Source: Ferrimonas sp048263965
Lineage (GTDB): Bacteria > Pseudomonadota > Gammaproteobacteria > Enterobacterales > Shewanellaceae
Length of the DNA: 64,000 bases
Direction of reading: 5' to 3'
Assembly (NCBI RefSeq): GCF_048263965.1
Contig: NZ_JBLXDO010000014.1
Span: 1 to 64,000, forward strand
Shown here: positions 33,629 to 42,362 of the stretch, piece by piece
Layout: each line of letters starts with the position of its first letter
Numbering within the stretch: the first letter of the stretch is position 1
Position numbers and translations under genes: made by a program
The notes under the pieces: model-generated
Told to the model about the DNA's origin: nothing
What the model saw: the letters and a program-made list of their open reading frames with translations, nothing else
Database searches by the model: none

Positions 33629-34464
33629 TTGCCCTGGGTGTACTGAACAACCCCAGGGCGGCCCAGGCCTTTGTGGATTACCTGGCGGGACTGGGCGTCA
33701 AAGCCGAGCTGAGTCGCAGTGAGCAGGGCGTGGAGATCTGGGTGCCCGAGGCTGATCAACCCAGGGCCAGCATGGAGTTTGAGCGGTTCCTGGCGGACCC
33801 CCATCACCCCAGATACCACGAAGCTTCCTGGAACAACGGCAGTACCGATAACCGTCTGAGTTATGGCAAACCTTTGAAGCAGATGATGGGGGCCATGTTC
33901 AGCCGGGCAGGCCCGGTGACCCTGCTGGTGATGCTGGTCTGCATCGCCATCTACATCCCCTGGGGTGTGTTGCGCTGGCAGCAACCGCTGTTCTATGCCC
34001 TGCACTTCTTCGAGAGCTGGGACGCGTTCTCCCTGGAGCAGGGTTGGCGCTTGTTCTCCCCCATACTGCTGCACTTCGACCCGATGCACATCGTCTTCAA
34101 CCTGCTGTGGTGGTGGTTCCTGGGCGGGCAGGTGGAGCAGCGTCTCGGCAGCGGTAAGCTGTTTGTGTTGTTGCTGGCGGGGGCGGCCCTGCCCAACCTG
34201 ATTCAGTTTGCCATGGTAGGGCCGGCGTTTGGCGGTCTCTCCGGGGTGGTGTATGCCCTGGTGGGATACTGCTGGCTGATGGGCAGGCTGGCACCCCAGC
34301 GCGGCATAGTCCTGCCTGACTCCTACATGATGTTCCTGATTCTCTGGCTGGTGATGGGCTTCATGGGCTTTATGAATATGGCCAACTGGGCCCACCTTGG
34401 GGGCCTGCTGGTGGGGCTGGCTCAGGCGCTGATGGACAGCGGTGGCCGGGTTCGTCGGGCATAA
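33625..34464 (+). CDS. glpG: Rhomboid intramembrane serine protease GlpG
   Basis: The 279-residue protein has a cytoplasmic N-terminal domain (about residues 1-85) and six membrane helices, with WRLFSPILLHFDPMHIVFNL, the catalytic Ser in GGLSGVVYAL near residue 204 and the catalytic His in NWAHLGGLLVG near residue 255. It cleaves membrane helices in the inner membrane. It is co-translated with glpE. Confidence 0.97.
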   Translation: MIALGVLNNPRAAQAFVDYLAGLGVKAELSRSEQGVEIWVPEADQPRASMEFERFLADPHHPRYHEASWNNGSTDNRLSYGKPLKQMMGAMFSRAGPVTLLVMLVCIAIYIPWGVLRWQQPLFYALHFFESWDAFSLEQGWRLFSPILLHFDPMHIVFNLLWWWFLGGQVEQRLGSGKLFVLLLAGAALPNLIQFAMVGPAFGGLSGVVYALVGYCWLMGRLAPQRGIVLPDSYMMFLILWLVMGFMGFMNMANWAHLGGLLVGLAQALMDSGGRVRRA

Positions 34465-34466
34465 AG

Positions 34467-34493
34467 AAAGGGGAGCAGTGGCTCCCCTTTTCT
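34467..34493. terminator. Terminator between glpG and the FliL-like gene
   Basis: A 10-bp perfect stem (AAAGGGGAGC 34467-34476 with 34481-34490) ends in TTTTCT; it lies just after the glpG stop and between convergent genes. Confidence 0.85.
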
Positions 34494-34500
34494 ATGGCGG

Positions 34501-34923
34501 TTACTGGTAGAGGAACTTGGTAAACAGCAGGTTGACCAACAAGGGCTCCCCCACCTCCTGCTCCAGCAACTGGTTGACGGTTTCGAAGCAGTAGCGACGA
34601 ATCTCTTCCCGGCCGGTGAGAGACTGGATCTTCTCTTTACTCTGTTCGCCGAGGATCTCGATGATGGTGCTGCGGATCAGTGGTGCGTGGTGCTCCACAA
34701 TGGCCAGGTTATTGGCGTCTTCGAGCATCAACTCGATGCTGACCCGGATATAGCCCAGACGACTGCTGTCGGTAACATAGTTAGTGACGATTTCCGGCTC
34801 CAGGCCGTAGTAACCGTATTGATCGGTGATCGCACTTTGTGCCCCCTGCTCTGGGGCCTCTTCGGCCTTGGCCCAGGGTGACAACACCAAAAGCAGGACC
34901 AGCAGGTAGTTGGCTAAACGCAT
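34501..34923 (-). CDS. FliL-like flagellar basal body-associated protein
   Basis: The 140-residue exported protein has a signal/anchor helix (LANYLLVLLLVLSPWAKA) and a FliL-type C-terminal domain: YIRVSIELMLEDANN, APLIRSTIIEILGEQ and SLTGREEIRRYCFETVNQLL, the last being the FliL family signature (the usual LxxxxGKxxLRxE helix region in altered form). FliL sits around the flagellar motor. Here it stands away from flagellar operons, a known orphan arrangement in Shewanella-like genomes by recall. ATG at 34921-34923 is chosen because AAGGGATA precedes it and a signal peptide begins there. Confidence 0.8.
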   Translation of the reverse strand: MRLANYLLVLLLVLSPWAKAEEAPEQGAQSAITDQYGYYGLEPEIVTNYVTDSSRLGYIRVSIELMLEDANNLAIVEHHAPLIRSTIIEILGEQSKEKIQSLTGREEIRRYCFETVNQLLEQEVGEPLLVNLLFTKFLYQ

Positions 34924-35195
34924 TATCCCTTGGGTCTCCATATTCACATGTGCGAGTGGTTAGCCTAACAACTCTAATACAGAGTATCCCTTGGCTCCAA
35001 ATCTAGTTTTGATACTATGTCGAAGGGTGTGTTGGTCTTTGCTGGGTGTTTTTTCACCAGCGGTTGTCACTGGTGAAATCAAGGCACTTAGAGGCTGCAT
35101 GAGGCGGGTCGGTGTCCAGAGGTACGCTGCGCCCTGCGGTTCTGAAGTTTCACCTTCAAAAAGCAACACCCCCTAGTCACTGCAAAGGAGTCGGA

Positions 35196-35759
35196 ATGAC
35201 GGCAACCACCCTAGAAGCCCTGAACCAGGCGGACGTGCACCCGGTCATTGAGATGACCCAGCCGCCGGCCAAGCTGCTGCCCTGGCTGCAGGACAAGGGT
35301 TCCCTGACGCTCAAGCTCAAGGCGCTCTGTCGGCGCTTCGAGGTGGAGTTGTTGCAGGAAGGGGTTGGGCCCGCAGTTCAGCCCGGCCCCGGCTGGGAGT
35401 TGGGACAGCCCATCTGGCAGCGGGTGGTGCTGCTGAAACTCGACGGGGTGCCCTGGGTGTACGCCATCACAGAAGTGCCCCGGGCGACGCTGGAGTGCTC
35501 AGAGATCGATTTTCCCAACCTGGGCAATCAGCCCCTGGGAGAGAGGTTGTTTGCTTCCGTCAATCTGGTCAGGGGCCCGCTGCAGGTGTGCCGCTATGGG
35601 GAGCGAAGCAGTGCCGGCACCCAGGCGAAACGGTTGGGTTACCCGGTGGCCGAAGGTCTCTGGGGCCGTCAACGGGAGTTTGAACTGGCGGGTCGAAGCC
35701 TGCGCGTCTCCGAAGTCTTTCTGCCTCCTGCCTACGAGACTCTGCTTCTCTCAGCCTGA
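35196..35759 (+). CDS. ubiC: Chorismate--pyruvate lyase
   Basis: The 187-residue protein matches UbiC: LLPWLQDKGSLTLKLKALC, then QRVVLLKLDGVPWVYAITEV, LGERLF and a late FELAGRSLRVSEVFLPPAY segment with the conserved closing Glu. It removes pyruvate from chorismate to give 4-hydroxybenzoate, the first step of ubiquinone synthesis. ATG at 35196 follows AAAGGAGTC, a good site. The usual partner ubiA is not in the window. Confidence 0.93.
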   Translation: MTATTLEALNQADVHPVIEMTQPPAKLLPWLQDKGSLTLKLKALCRRFEVELLQEGVGPAVQPGPGWELGQPIWQRVVLLKLDGVPWVYAITEVPRATLECSEIDFPNLGNQPLGERLFASVNLVRGPLQVCRYGERSSAGTQAKRLGYPVAEGLWGRQREFELAGRSLRVSEVFLPPAYETLLLSA

Positions 35760-35854
35760 TTTTATTGGTCTTTTTCTATTCACTAAATGTGAACCTGCAC
35801 TCATTCTCATCTGCTTCATTCAGGCATAATATGCGAAGTGTCTAATATAAGGGG

Positions 35855-36211
35855 GTGAGGGTGACTCGCTGCTCTGTGCCGATGATGTTGATCTTGTTGC
35901 TGACCCTGGTGTGCCAGGGGGCGGTAGCGCGCATCCATCTTATGGCGCCACCCTCGGGGGAGCAGCATGGGCATGGCCATCATGTTGCCATGGAGCAGTC
36001 CGAGGCCGACTGTCACCCGGTGCCTTGCCATGGCGTGGAGCACTACTGCGAAGGGGAGTGCGGCCACTGCCAGATCCTGATTCCGCCCACCAGCCTGGTG
36101 ACCTCTCAGGGGGTGATGGCGGTGGCGCGGCACTCGCCGCCCCTGGCGCCCCCCCTGATGCACGTGGACTCGTGTCCGCCGGAGCGGGCACTGCGGCCTC
36201 CCATCGGTTAA
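35855..36211 (+). CDS. Small exported Cys/His-rich protein of the metal cluster (paralogue 1)
   Basis: The 118-residue product has a signal peptide (MMLILLLTLVCQGAVA), a His-rich run (HGHGHH), and a Cys cluster CHPVPCH, then YCEGECGHCQI, with C-terminal RPPIG. Two other genes in the window (37064-37444 +, 43376-43702 -) share the signal-peptide, Cys-cluster and C-terminal RPPI layout. I infer a periplasmic metal-binding protein, perhaps for copper or silver, from its position in the CusBA cluster. It may belong to the CopL/DUF2946-like group, but the match is not certain. A GTG at 35855 is the likely start. Confidence 0.6.
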   Translation: MRVTRCSVPMMLILLLTLVCQGAVARIHLMAPPSGEQHGHGHHVAMEQSEADCHPVPCHGVEHYCEGECGHCQILIPPTSLVTSQGVMAVARHSPPLAPPLMHVDSCPPERALRPPIG

Positions 36212-36266
36212 CTCCAGTTCTCAACTCGACAGAATGTCACCGATTTAATTAAATTTTGGAGTATCC

Positions 36267-36935
36267 ATGAACAAGTTTTTTGCTGCAGTGGCCCTGATGG
36301 CCGCCCTGATCGCCACCCCATTCTCCGCCCAGGTTCAGGCCCATGCCGAGGGCCATGGCGCCCATGCCGTGGCTGAAGCCACCCACGCCTGCCCAATGCA
36401 CCCCAAGGTGAAAGGGGTAGCCGGGGATGAGTGTCCCAAGTGCGGCATGGCATTGACCCCAATGGCCGTCAAGGGCCATGGCCATCATAAGCATCAGCAC
36501 GCCAAACACGACTGTGACAAGGCCAACTGCCCCAACAAGGGCAAGCACGCCAAGCACGACTGCAAAAAGGCCAACTGCCCCAACAAGGCCAAACACGCTA
36601 AGCATGACTGCGACAAGGCCAACTGCCCCAATAAGGCCAAGCATGCCAATCACCAGCATAAGCACGATTGCGACAACTGCCCCAAGATGAGTGGCAAAGG
36701 CGCTCATTACACTCACGCCTGCCCCATGAACCCCAAGATCGTCGGTTTCGAGGGAGACAGCTGTCCCAAGTGCGGCATGGATCTGGAACCAGTCGCCGAG
36801 GCGGACCGTCAGGCTTACACCCACGCCTGTCCCATGAACCCCAAGATCCGTGGATTCAAGGGTGACAGCTGCCCCAAGTGCGGCATGGATCTGGAGCCCA
36901 TGGCCAAGCTGGGCAAGGGGCATAGCCACCACTGA
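36267..36935 (+). CDS. Exported heavy-metal-binding repeat protein (three HMBD modules, His/Cys tandem repeat)
   Basis: The 222-residue protein has a signal peptide (residues 1-25), a first heavy-metal-binding module with CPMHP and CPKCGM at about 40-65, three and a half copies of a 16-residue repeat (HAKHDCDKANCPNKGK) at about 78-138, and two more modules (CPMNP then CPKCGM) at about 149-175 and 185-211, then a His tail. In efflux systems this module type occurs at the N-terminus of CusB-like adaptors. A stand-alone protein built only of such modules is unusual. I infer periplasmic storage or delivery of soft metal (Cu/Ag) to the adjacent efflux pump. ATG follows TTTTGGAG. Confidence 0.75.
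   Translation: MNKFFAAVALMAALIATPFSAQVQAHAEGHGAHAVAEATHACPMHPKVKGVAGDECPKCGMALTPMAVKGHGHHKHQHAKHDCDKANCPNKGKHAKHDCKKANCPNKAKHAKHDCDKANCPNKAKHANHQHKHDCDNCPKMSGKGAHYTHACPMNPKIVGFEGDSCPKCGMDLEPVAEADRQAYTHACPMNPKIRGFKGDSCPKCGMDLEPMAKLGKGHSHH
36498..36641 (+). repeat. Three tandem 48-bp repeats inside the HMBD gene
   Basis: The 48-base unit (16 codons, HAKHDC at the start, NCPNK near the end) occurs three times at 36498-36545, 36546-36593 and 36594-36641, with a partial fourth behind. Copies differ at only a few positions, so the array is young and may vary in number between strains. Confidence 0.85.
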
Positions 36936-37063
36936 TCAACAGGTTTCGCTGAAAACTCGTCAAGGAGTTGGACCGGGCCTCTGACGAGGCCCTGAAAAAA
37001 GTGAACTTTTGTTCGGGAAGTCGTTCATAATGGTGGCCACAGGTAAAAAGAACTGAATCGACC

Positions 37064-37444
37064 ATGACCCAATTGAGCAGAGTACTGAGCATGCTGTTAC
37101 TCGCACTGGCGCTGATAAGCCAGGGCGCAGTGGCGCGCATGCCGATGATGCCCATGGGAGACTCGGTTCAGACAATGGTCACCATGGACTGCCACAGTCA
37201 GATGTCCGATTCGGCCCAGGCCGATGAGGAGCGCTGCTGTTGTGATGGCGGGGCCATGACCGGAACCATGACCATGGATTGCGACAGCGGTTGCAGCCAG
37301 TGCCAGGACTGTTTCCACTACAGTTCGACGCCGGCCACCCCTTTGCAGATTGGTCGAGCCCCTCAGCATGAGGAGCCCCCTGCCTACCTCTCCAGTTTCG
37401 ACTCTGTCTGCCTTGAGTCCGATGAGCGACCTCCCATCGCCTGA
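37064..37444 (+). CDS. Small exported Cys-rich protein of the metal cluster (paralogue 2)
   Basis: The 126-residue product has a signal peptide (MLLLALALISQGAVA), a Met-rich start of the mature part (RMPMMPMG), a Cys cluster RCCCDGG and CDSGCSQCQDCFH, and the C-terminal ERPPIA. Nine Cys and many Met residues fit binding of a soft metal. The signal-peptide end LISQGAVAR and the RPPI tail match the gene at 35855. It sits between the repeat protein and cusB on the same strand. No catalytic motif is seen. Confidence 0.6.
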   Translation: MTQLSRVLSMLLLALALISQGAVARMPMMPMGDSVQTMVTMDCHSQMSDSAQADEERCCCDGGAMTGTMTMDCDSGCSQCQDCFHYSSTPATPLQIGRAPQHEEPPAYLSSFDSVCLESDERPPIA

Positions 37445-37470
37445 CCCTTTATAGCGACGACTTTGACACC

Positions 37471-37514
37471 CAGGGTGCCCTGACCGGCACCCTGCCAGGC
37501 CCGTTGACCGGGCC
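37471..37514 (+). promoter_or_regulatory. Two adjacent inverted repeats in the cusB leader
   Basis: A 9-bp perfect repeat (CAGGGTGCC 37471-37479 with GGCACCCTG 37486-37494) is followed at once by a 6-bp one (GGCCCG 37498-37503 with CGGGCC 37509-37514), in the 134-base gap before cusB. No T tract follows. They may be a regulator site or RNA hairpins that lower read-through from the upstream small genes. Confidence 0.45.
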
Positions 37515-37578
37515 AACCGACTATAAAGAGGTTTCCGGCCTGTCCCCGCGATAGAGCCGGAGTTGAGGAGAAGCCAAG

Positions 37579-39213
37579 ATGTTTGGTGACAACTTTTCCG
37601 CCCGTTGGCTGCTGGCACTGGTGCTGGTGCTGCCGATGTTGGCCATGCCACTCCATGCCCAGCAGGCCAGCGAGCCTGCCCACAGCCACGGCGCTCAGTC
37701 TGAGCCCTATGCCTGTCCCATGCACCTGGACCAGACCGGTCACGAGGGCGACCGTTGCCCCGAGTGCAAGATGTTTCTTACCCCGGTGGACGTTCCCTAC
37801 GCCTGCCCCATGCACCCCGAGCAGACCGGCGCCATAGGCGACCGTTGTGCCCTCTGCAATATGTATCTGACCCCGGAGGAGGATGAAGAGGAGGCGATGG
37901 CGTCCCAGCCCTACGCTTGCCCCATGCATCCTGAGCAGACCGGTGGGGAAGGGGATCGTTGCCCCATCTGCAACATGTTCCTGCAACCACTGGAAGGGGA
38001 GTCCCATGAGGGGCATGACCACGGCGCCATGGAGATGCCCATGTCATCGCCGGTGGCACAACCGGCGCCCCTGCAGTCCAGCGGCGGTGGGGTGAAGTAT
38101 GTCTGCCCCATGCACCCCCATATCGTCTCCGATGAGCCGAGCTCCTGCCCGATCTGCGGCATGGATCTGGAAGCGGTGGAGCTGGGGGTCAGTACCGAAG
38201 AGGTGGTGGTGGGTGTGCCAGGCGGCATGCAGCAGGCCCTGGGGATGCGGGTGGAAACCGTGGAGCAGGGCACTCTGTGGCGTTACATCAACACCATAGG
38301 CACGGTGGAGTACGACCAGGATGCCCTCAGTCACATCCACGCCCGGGTCTCCGGCTGGATCGAGACGCTGGGGGTCGCCTCCGTCGGTGACCCGGTGAAA
38401 AAGGGTGACCTGCTGTTTGAGCTGTACAGTCCTGAACTGATCAACGCCCAGGACGACTACCTGCTGGCCATGAGCAGTCTCAAGAGCGACACCATTCGCG
38501 GGCCGGAGCTGATGCGCAAGGCCAGACTGCGTCTGGAGCTGCTGGGCATGGATTCCGGGCTGATTCAGCGACTGGAGCGCACAGGCAAGAGCCTCTACCG
38601 GGTGCCGTTCTACGCCCAGCAGGATGGGTACATCAGCCAGCTCAATGTCCGCGACGGCATGTACATCCAGCCCGCCACCGAGATAATGAAGCTGGTGAAC
38701 CTGGACAGAGTCTGGGTGATCGCCGAGGTGTTTGAGAACCAGCAGGGCTGGTTCAAGGTGGGCCAGGATGCGGCGGTGACCGCGTCTGCCCTGGGACTGT
38801 TCGAGTTGGAGGGGCAGATCGATTACATCTACCCCGAGCTGGATCCGGTGACCCGGGCGATGCAGGTCCGGGTCAGCCTGGGCAATCCGGAAGGCAAGCT
38901 GCGTCCCGGCTCCCTGGTGGACGTGGAGCTCTACGGCACCGCCAAGCGTGGTCTGACCCTGGTGCCCACCGAGGCGCTGATCCAGACCGGCCGCAGCAAC
39001 CGGGTGGTGGTGCAGCGCGCCGACACCGAGTTTGTGGTCAAGGAGGTGACCCTGGGGATGATCGCCCGGGGCAAGGCGGAGATCCTCTCCGGGATCGAAC
39101 CGGGTGAGCGGGTGGTGGTCTCCGGCCAGTTCCTGCTGGACTCGGAGGCCAGCCTCAAGGGCAGCCTGATGCGGATGACCAGTGGCAGTGCCCACAGCGG
39201 CCATAGCCACTAG
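37579..39213 (+). CDS. cusB: CusB-type RND efflux periplasmic adaptor with four heavy-metal-binding modules
   Basis: The 544-residue protein has a signal peptide (1-27), four N-terminal metal-binding modules at about residues 44-69, 74-99, 112-138 and 174-199, each with YxCPMH early, and a membrane-fusion-protein body (RVSGWIETLGVASVGDPVKK; FYAQQDGYISQLNVRDGMYI; LRPGSLVDVELYG). The first three modules read CxxC-[KN]-M where the fourth keeps the usual CPICGM. Most CusB proteins carry one such module. It links the RND pump to an outer-membrane channel and hands over metal. It is followed 8 bases later by cusA. Confidence 0.9.
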   Translation: MFGDNFSARWLLALVLVLPMLAMPLHAQQASEPAHSHGAQSEPYACPMHLDQTGHEGDRCPECKMFLTPVDVPYACPMHPEQTGAIGDRCALCNMYLTPEEDEEEAMASQPYACPMHPEQTGGEGDRCPICNMFLQPLEGESHEGHDHGAMEMPMSSPVAQPAPLQSSGGGVKYVCPMHPHIVSDEPSSCPICGMDLEAVELGVSTEEVVVGVPGGMQQALGMRVETVEQGTLWRYINTIGTVEYDQDALSHIHARVSGWIETLGVASVGDPVKKGDLLFELYSPELINAQDDYLLAMSSLKSDTIRGPELMRKARLRLELLGMDSGLIQRLERTGKSLYRVPFYAQQDGYISQLNVRDGMYIQPATEIMKLVNLDRVWVIAEVFENQQGWFKVGQDAAVTASALGLFELEGQIDYIYPELDPVTRAMQVRVSLGNPEGKLRPGSLVDVELYGTAKRGLTLVPTEALIQTGRSNRVVVQRADTEFVVKEVTLGMIARGKAEILSGIEPGERVVVSGQFLLDSEASLKGSLMRMTSGSAHSGHSH

Positions 39214-39221
39214 GAGGCCCC

Positions 39222-42200
39222 ATGCTGGAAAAAATCATTGAAGCCTCCATCCGCCAGAGGGTGATGGTGTTGGTGGTGATGGCGGTGATCGCCCTGGTGG
39301 GCTGGCAGGCGCTGCGCACCACCCCCCTGGACGCCTTACCGGACTTGTCCGATGTACAGGTGATCGTCAAGACCCCCTATCCAGGACAGGCGCCTCAGCT
39401 GGTGGAGGAGCAGGTGACCTACCCGCTCTCCTCGGCGATGCTGGCGGTGCCCGGTGCCAAGACGGTGCGCGGATACTCCTTCTTCGGCGACTCCTATGTC
39501 TACGTGATCTTCGAGGATGGTACCGACATCTACTGGGCCCGCTCCCGGGTGCTGGAGTACCTCTCCCAGGTTCAGGGGCAACTGCCCGCCGCCGCCCGGC
39601 CCGAACTGGGGCCCGACGCTTCCGGGGTGGGGTGGGTGTTCGAATACGCCCTGGTCGACCGCAGTGGCAAACACGATCTGGCCCAGCTGCGCAGCCTGCA
39701 GGACTGGTACCTGAAGCTGGAGCTGCAGAGTGTGGCCGGGGTGTCCGAGGTGGCCACCATCGGCGGCATGGAGCAGAGCTACCAGGTGGTGGTGGATCCC
39801 CACAAACTGGCCCTCTACAAGCTGGACATCGGTCGGGTGAAGATGGCCATCGACCGGGCCAATGCCGAGGTGGGTGGCTCCGTGGTGGAGATGGCCGAGG
39901 CGGAATACATGATCCGTTCCAAGGGCTACCGTCAGAGCCTGGCAGACTTCGCCGAGATCCCCCTTGGGGTGGTGTCCGACGCCGGCAACCCCGTGCTGCT
40001 CAAGGATGTGGCCACCCTGCGTCTGGGGCCGGCCTCCCGCCGCGGCATGGCGGAGCTGGATGGCGAAGGCGAGGTAGTGGGTGGCATCATCGTCATGCGC
40101 TATGGTGAAAATGCCCTGGCCACCATCGACGCAGTCAAGGCCAAGCTGGCCACCCTCAAGGCGGGCCTGCCTCAAGGGGTGGAGGTGGTGACCACCTACG
40201 ATCGTTCCCAGCTTATCCTCAATTCGGTGGATAACCTCAAAGGCAAGGTGATCGAGGAGATGGCGGTGGTGGGCCTGGTGTGCCTGCTGTTCCTGCTGCA
40301 TGCCCGCTCCACCCTGGTGGCGGTGATCACCCTGCCACTCTCCATCCTGGTGAGCTTTATCGTCATGGGCTGGATGGGGGTCAACGCCAACATCATGAGC
40401 CTGGGGGGAATCGCCATCGCCATCGGGGCGGTGGTGGACGCCGCCATCGTGATGGTGGAGAACGCCCACAAACACCTGGAGCATTTCCGGGCCGACAACG
40501 GCCGCGAGCCTCTGGAGCAGGAGCGTTGGCAGCTGATGAAGGAGGCCTCGGTGGAGGTGGGGCCGGCGCTGTTCTTCAGTCTGCTGATCATCACCCTGAG
40601 CTTCATGCCGGTGTTCGTGCTGGAGGCCCAGGAGGGGCGACTGTTCCACCCCCTGGCCTACACCAAGACCTTTGCCATGGCCGCGTCGGCCCTGCTGGCG
40701 ATCACCCTGATCCCGGTGCTGATGGGTTACTTCATTCGGGGTCGCATCCCCGATGAGCGCAAGAACCCCATCAGTCGGTTGCTGATTGCCCTGTATCGCC
40801 CGTCTCTGGGAGTGGTGTTGCGTTTCCCCAGGATCACCCTGGTGTTGGCCATTGTCGCCCTGGCGAGCGCCTGGTACCCCACCAGCCAGCTGGGATCGGA
40901 GTTTATGCCGGAGCTGGAGGAGGGGGATCTGCTTTATATGCCGACCACCCTGCCCGGAGTGAGCGCCGGCAAGGCGGCGGAGCTGCTGCAGCAGACCGAC
41001 CGGCTGATCAAGACCATCCCCGAGGTCAAGCGGGTGTTCGGTAAGGTGGGGAGGGCGGAGACTGCCACGGATCCCGCGCCGCTGACCATGCTGGAGACCA
41101 CCATCATGCTCAACCCCAGGGAGAGCTGGCGGGAGGGGATGACCCTGGAAGGGATCATCGACGAGCTGCAGCGCACCGTGAAGGTGCCCGGGGTGACCAA
41201 CGCCTGGGTGCAGCCGATCAAGACCCGCATCGATATGCTCTCCACCGGCATCAAGACGCCCATCGGCATCAAGATCTCCGGTGCCGACGTGGACGAACTG
41301 CAGCGCATCGGCGGCGAAATTGAAGCGATCCTGACGCCTCTGGACGGTACCGTCTCCGCCTTTGCCGAACGGGTGGGGGGTGGTCGCTACATCGATATCG
41401 AACCTAAGCTGTCGGCGGCAGCCCGCTATGGCCTCAGCCTGGATGATGTACAGAACGTGGTGCGCCTGGCCATAGGTGGCATGCAGATTGGTGAGTCGGT
41501 GCAGGGAGCAGAGCGCTATCCCATCAACCTGCGTTACCCCAGGGAGCTTCGGGACGACATCGACAAGCTCAGGGCCCTGCCGGTGGTGACCGCCAAAGGT
41601 CACTATATTCCCTTGTCCAACATCGCCGACATCAGCATCAGCGATGGCGCTCCCATGCTCAAGAGCGAGAACGGCCGGTTGATCTCCTGGGTGTTTGTGG
41701 ACATCAAGGGGCTGTCCATCGGTGAGTACATCGACCAGGCCCGTCAGGCCCTGGACAGTGAGCTGACGCTGCCGGCCCGCTACAGCGTCAGCTTCGCCGG
41801 CCAGTATGAGTACATGCAGCGGGTGGAGGCCAAGATGGTCCAGGTGATTCCCATGACCCTGGCGGTGATCTTCCTGCTGCTGATGCTCACCTTCGGCTCC
41901 ACCCTGCAGGCGGGGATCATCATGCTCAGCCTGCCCTTTGCCCTGGTGGGTTCCGCCTGGCTGCTCTATCTGCTGGAGTACAACCTGTCGGTGGCGGTGG
42001 CCGTGGGGATGATCGCCCTGGCCGGGGTAGCGGCGGAGTTCGGGGTGGTGATGCAGGTCTACCTGAACAACGCCATCAAGGCCAGGCGCAAATCCGGTGC
42101 CTATTCATCGGTGGCGGATCTGCGTGAGGCGCTGATGGAGGGGGCGGTGATGCGCATCCGTCCCAAGGCGATGACCGTGGCCACCATCTTCTTCGGCCTG

Positions 42201-42362
42201 TTGCCCATCATGTGGGGAGCCGGATCCGGCAACGACGTGATGCAGAAGATCGCCGCCCCCATGGTGGGCGGTATGGTGACTGCACCCCTGCTGTCGCTGT
42301 TCGTGATTCCTGCCCTCTACCTGCTGATCTATCGCAGGGAGCTGAAAGAGGAGGTGTCATGA
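39222..42362 (+). CDS. cusA: CusA-type heavy-metal RND efflux pump
   Basis: The 1046-residue inner-membrane pump has the HME-RND pattern: TTPLDALPDLSDVQVIVKTP near the start, GKHDLAQLRSLQDWYLK, DAAIVMVENAHKHLEH (TM4 region with the proton-relay acid), and RIDMLSTGIKTPIGIKISG, which is typical of the Cu(I)/Ag(I) CusA group. The pump drives metal out using protons. Its stop overlaps the MerR gene at ATGA. No cusC or cusF gene is in the window; the Met-rich shuttle function may be taken by the repeat protein. Metal specificity is inferred. Confidence 0.93.
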   Translation: MLEKIIEASIRQRVMVLVVMAVIALVGWQALRTTPLDALPDLSDVQVIVKTPYPGQAPQLVEEQVTYPLSSAMLAVPGAKTVRGYSFFGDSYVYVIFEDGTDIYWARSRVLEYLSQVQGQLPAAARPELGPDASGVGWVFEYALVDRSGKHDLAQLRSLQDWYLKLELQSVAGVSEVATIGGMEQSYQVVVDPHKLALYKLDIGRVKMAIDRANAEVGGSVVEMAEAEYMIRSKGYRQSLADFAEIPLGVVSDAGNPVLLKDVATLRLGPASRRGMAELDGEGEVVGGIIVMRYGENALATIDAVKAKLATLKAGLPQGVEVVTTYDRSQLILNSVDNLKGKVIEEMAVVGLVCLLFLLHARSTLVAVITLPLSILVSFIVMGWMGVNANIMSLGGIAIAIGAVVDAAIVMVENAHKHLEHFRADNGREPLEQERWQLMKEASVEVGPALFFSLLIITLSFMPVFVLEAQEGRLFHPLAYTKTFAMAASALLAITLIPVLMGYFIRGRIPDERKNPISRLLIALYRPSLGVVLRFPRITLVLAIVALASAWYPTSQLGSEFMPELEEGDLLYMPTTLPGVSAGKAAELLQQTDRLIKTIPEVKRVFGKVGRAETATDPAPLTMLETTIMLNPRESWREGMTLEGIIDELQRTVKVPGVTNAWVQPIKTRIDMLSTGIKTPIGIKISGADVDELQRIGGEIEAILTPLDGTVSAFAERVGGGRYIDIEPKLSAAARYGLSLDDVQNVVRLAIGGMQIGESVQGAERYPINLRYPRELRDDIDKLRALPVVTAKGHYIPLSNIADISISDGAPMLKSENGRLISWVFVDIKGLSIGEYIDQARQALDSELTLPARYSVSFAGQYEYMQRVEAKMVQVIPMTLAVIFLLLMLTFGSTLQAGIIMLSLPFALVGSAWLLYLLEYNLSVAVAVGMIALAGVAAEFGVVMQVYLNNAIKARRKSGAYSSVADLREALMEGAVMRIRPKAMTVATIFFGLLPIMWGAGSGNDVMQKIAAPMVGGMVTAPLLSLFVIPALYLLIYRRELKEEVS

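Noticed and set aside
36498..36641. CRISPR-like repeat array
   Set aside because: The 48-bp units are contiguous, in frame and coding, with no spacers; they are protein repeats.
36975..36992. Hairpin GGGCCTC/GAGGCCC after the HMBD repeat gene as a terminator
   Set aside because: The stem is good but is followed by an A run, not a T run, on the + strand, so it does not fit a rho-independent terminator in the direction of the genes.
37504..37530. CueR-type promoter before cusB (TTGACC and TATAAA)
   Set aside because: The spacer is about 12 bases, far from the 19-20 bases expected for MerR-type activation.
39336..41603. Minus-strand open frame of about 755 codons
   Set aside because: It is the antisense of cusA; the translated product is His/Gln-rich low complexity without any domain.
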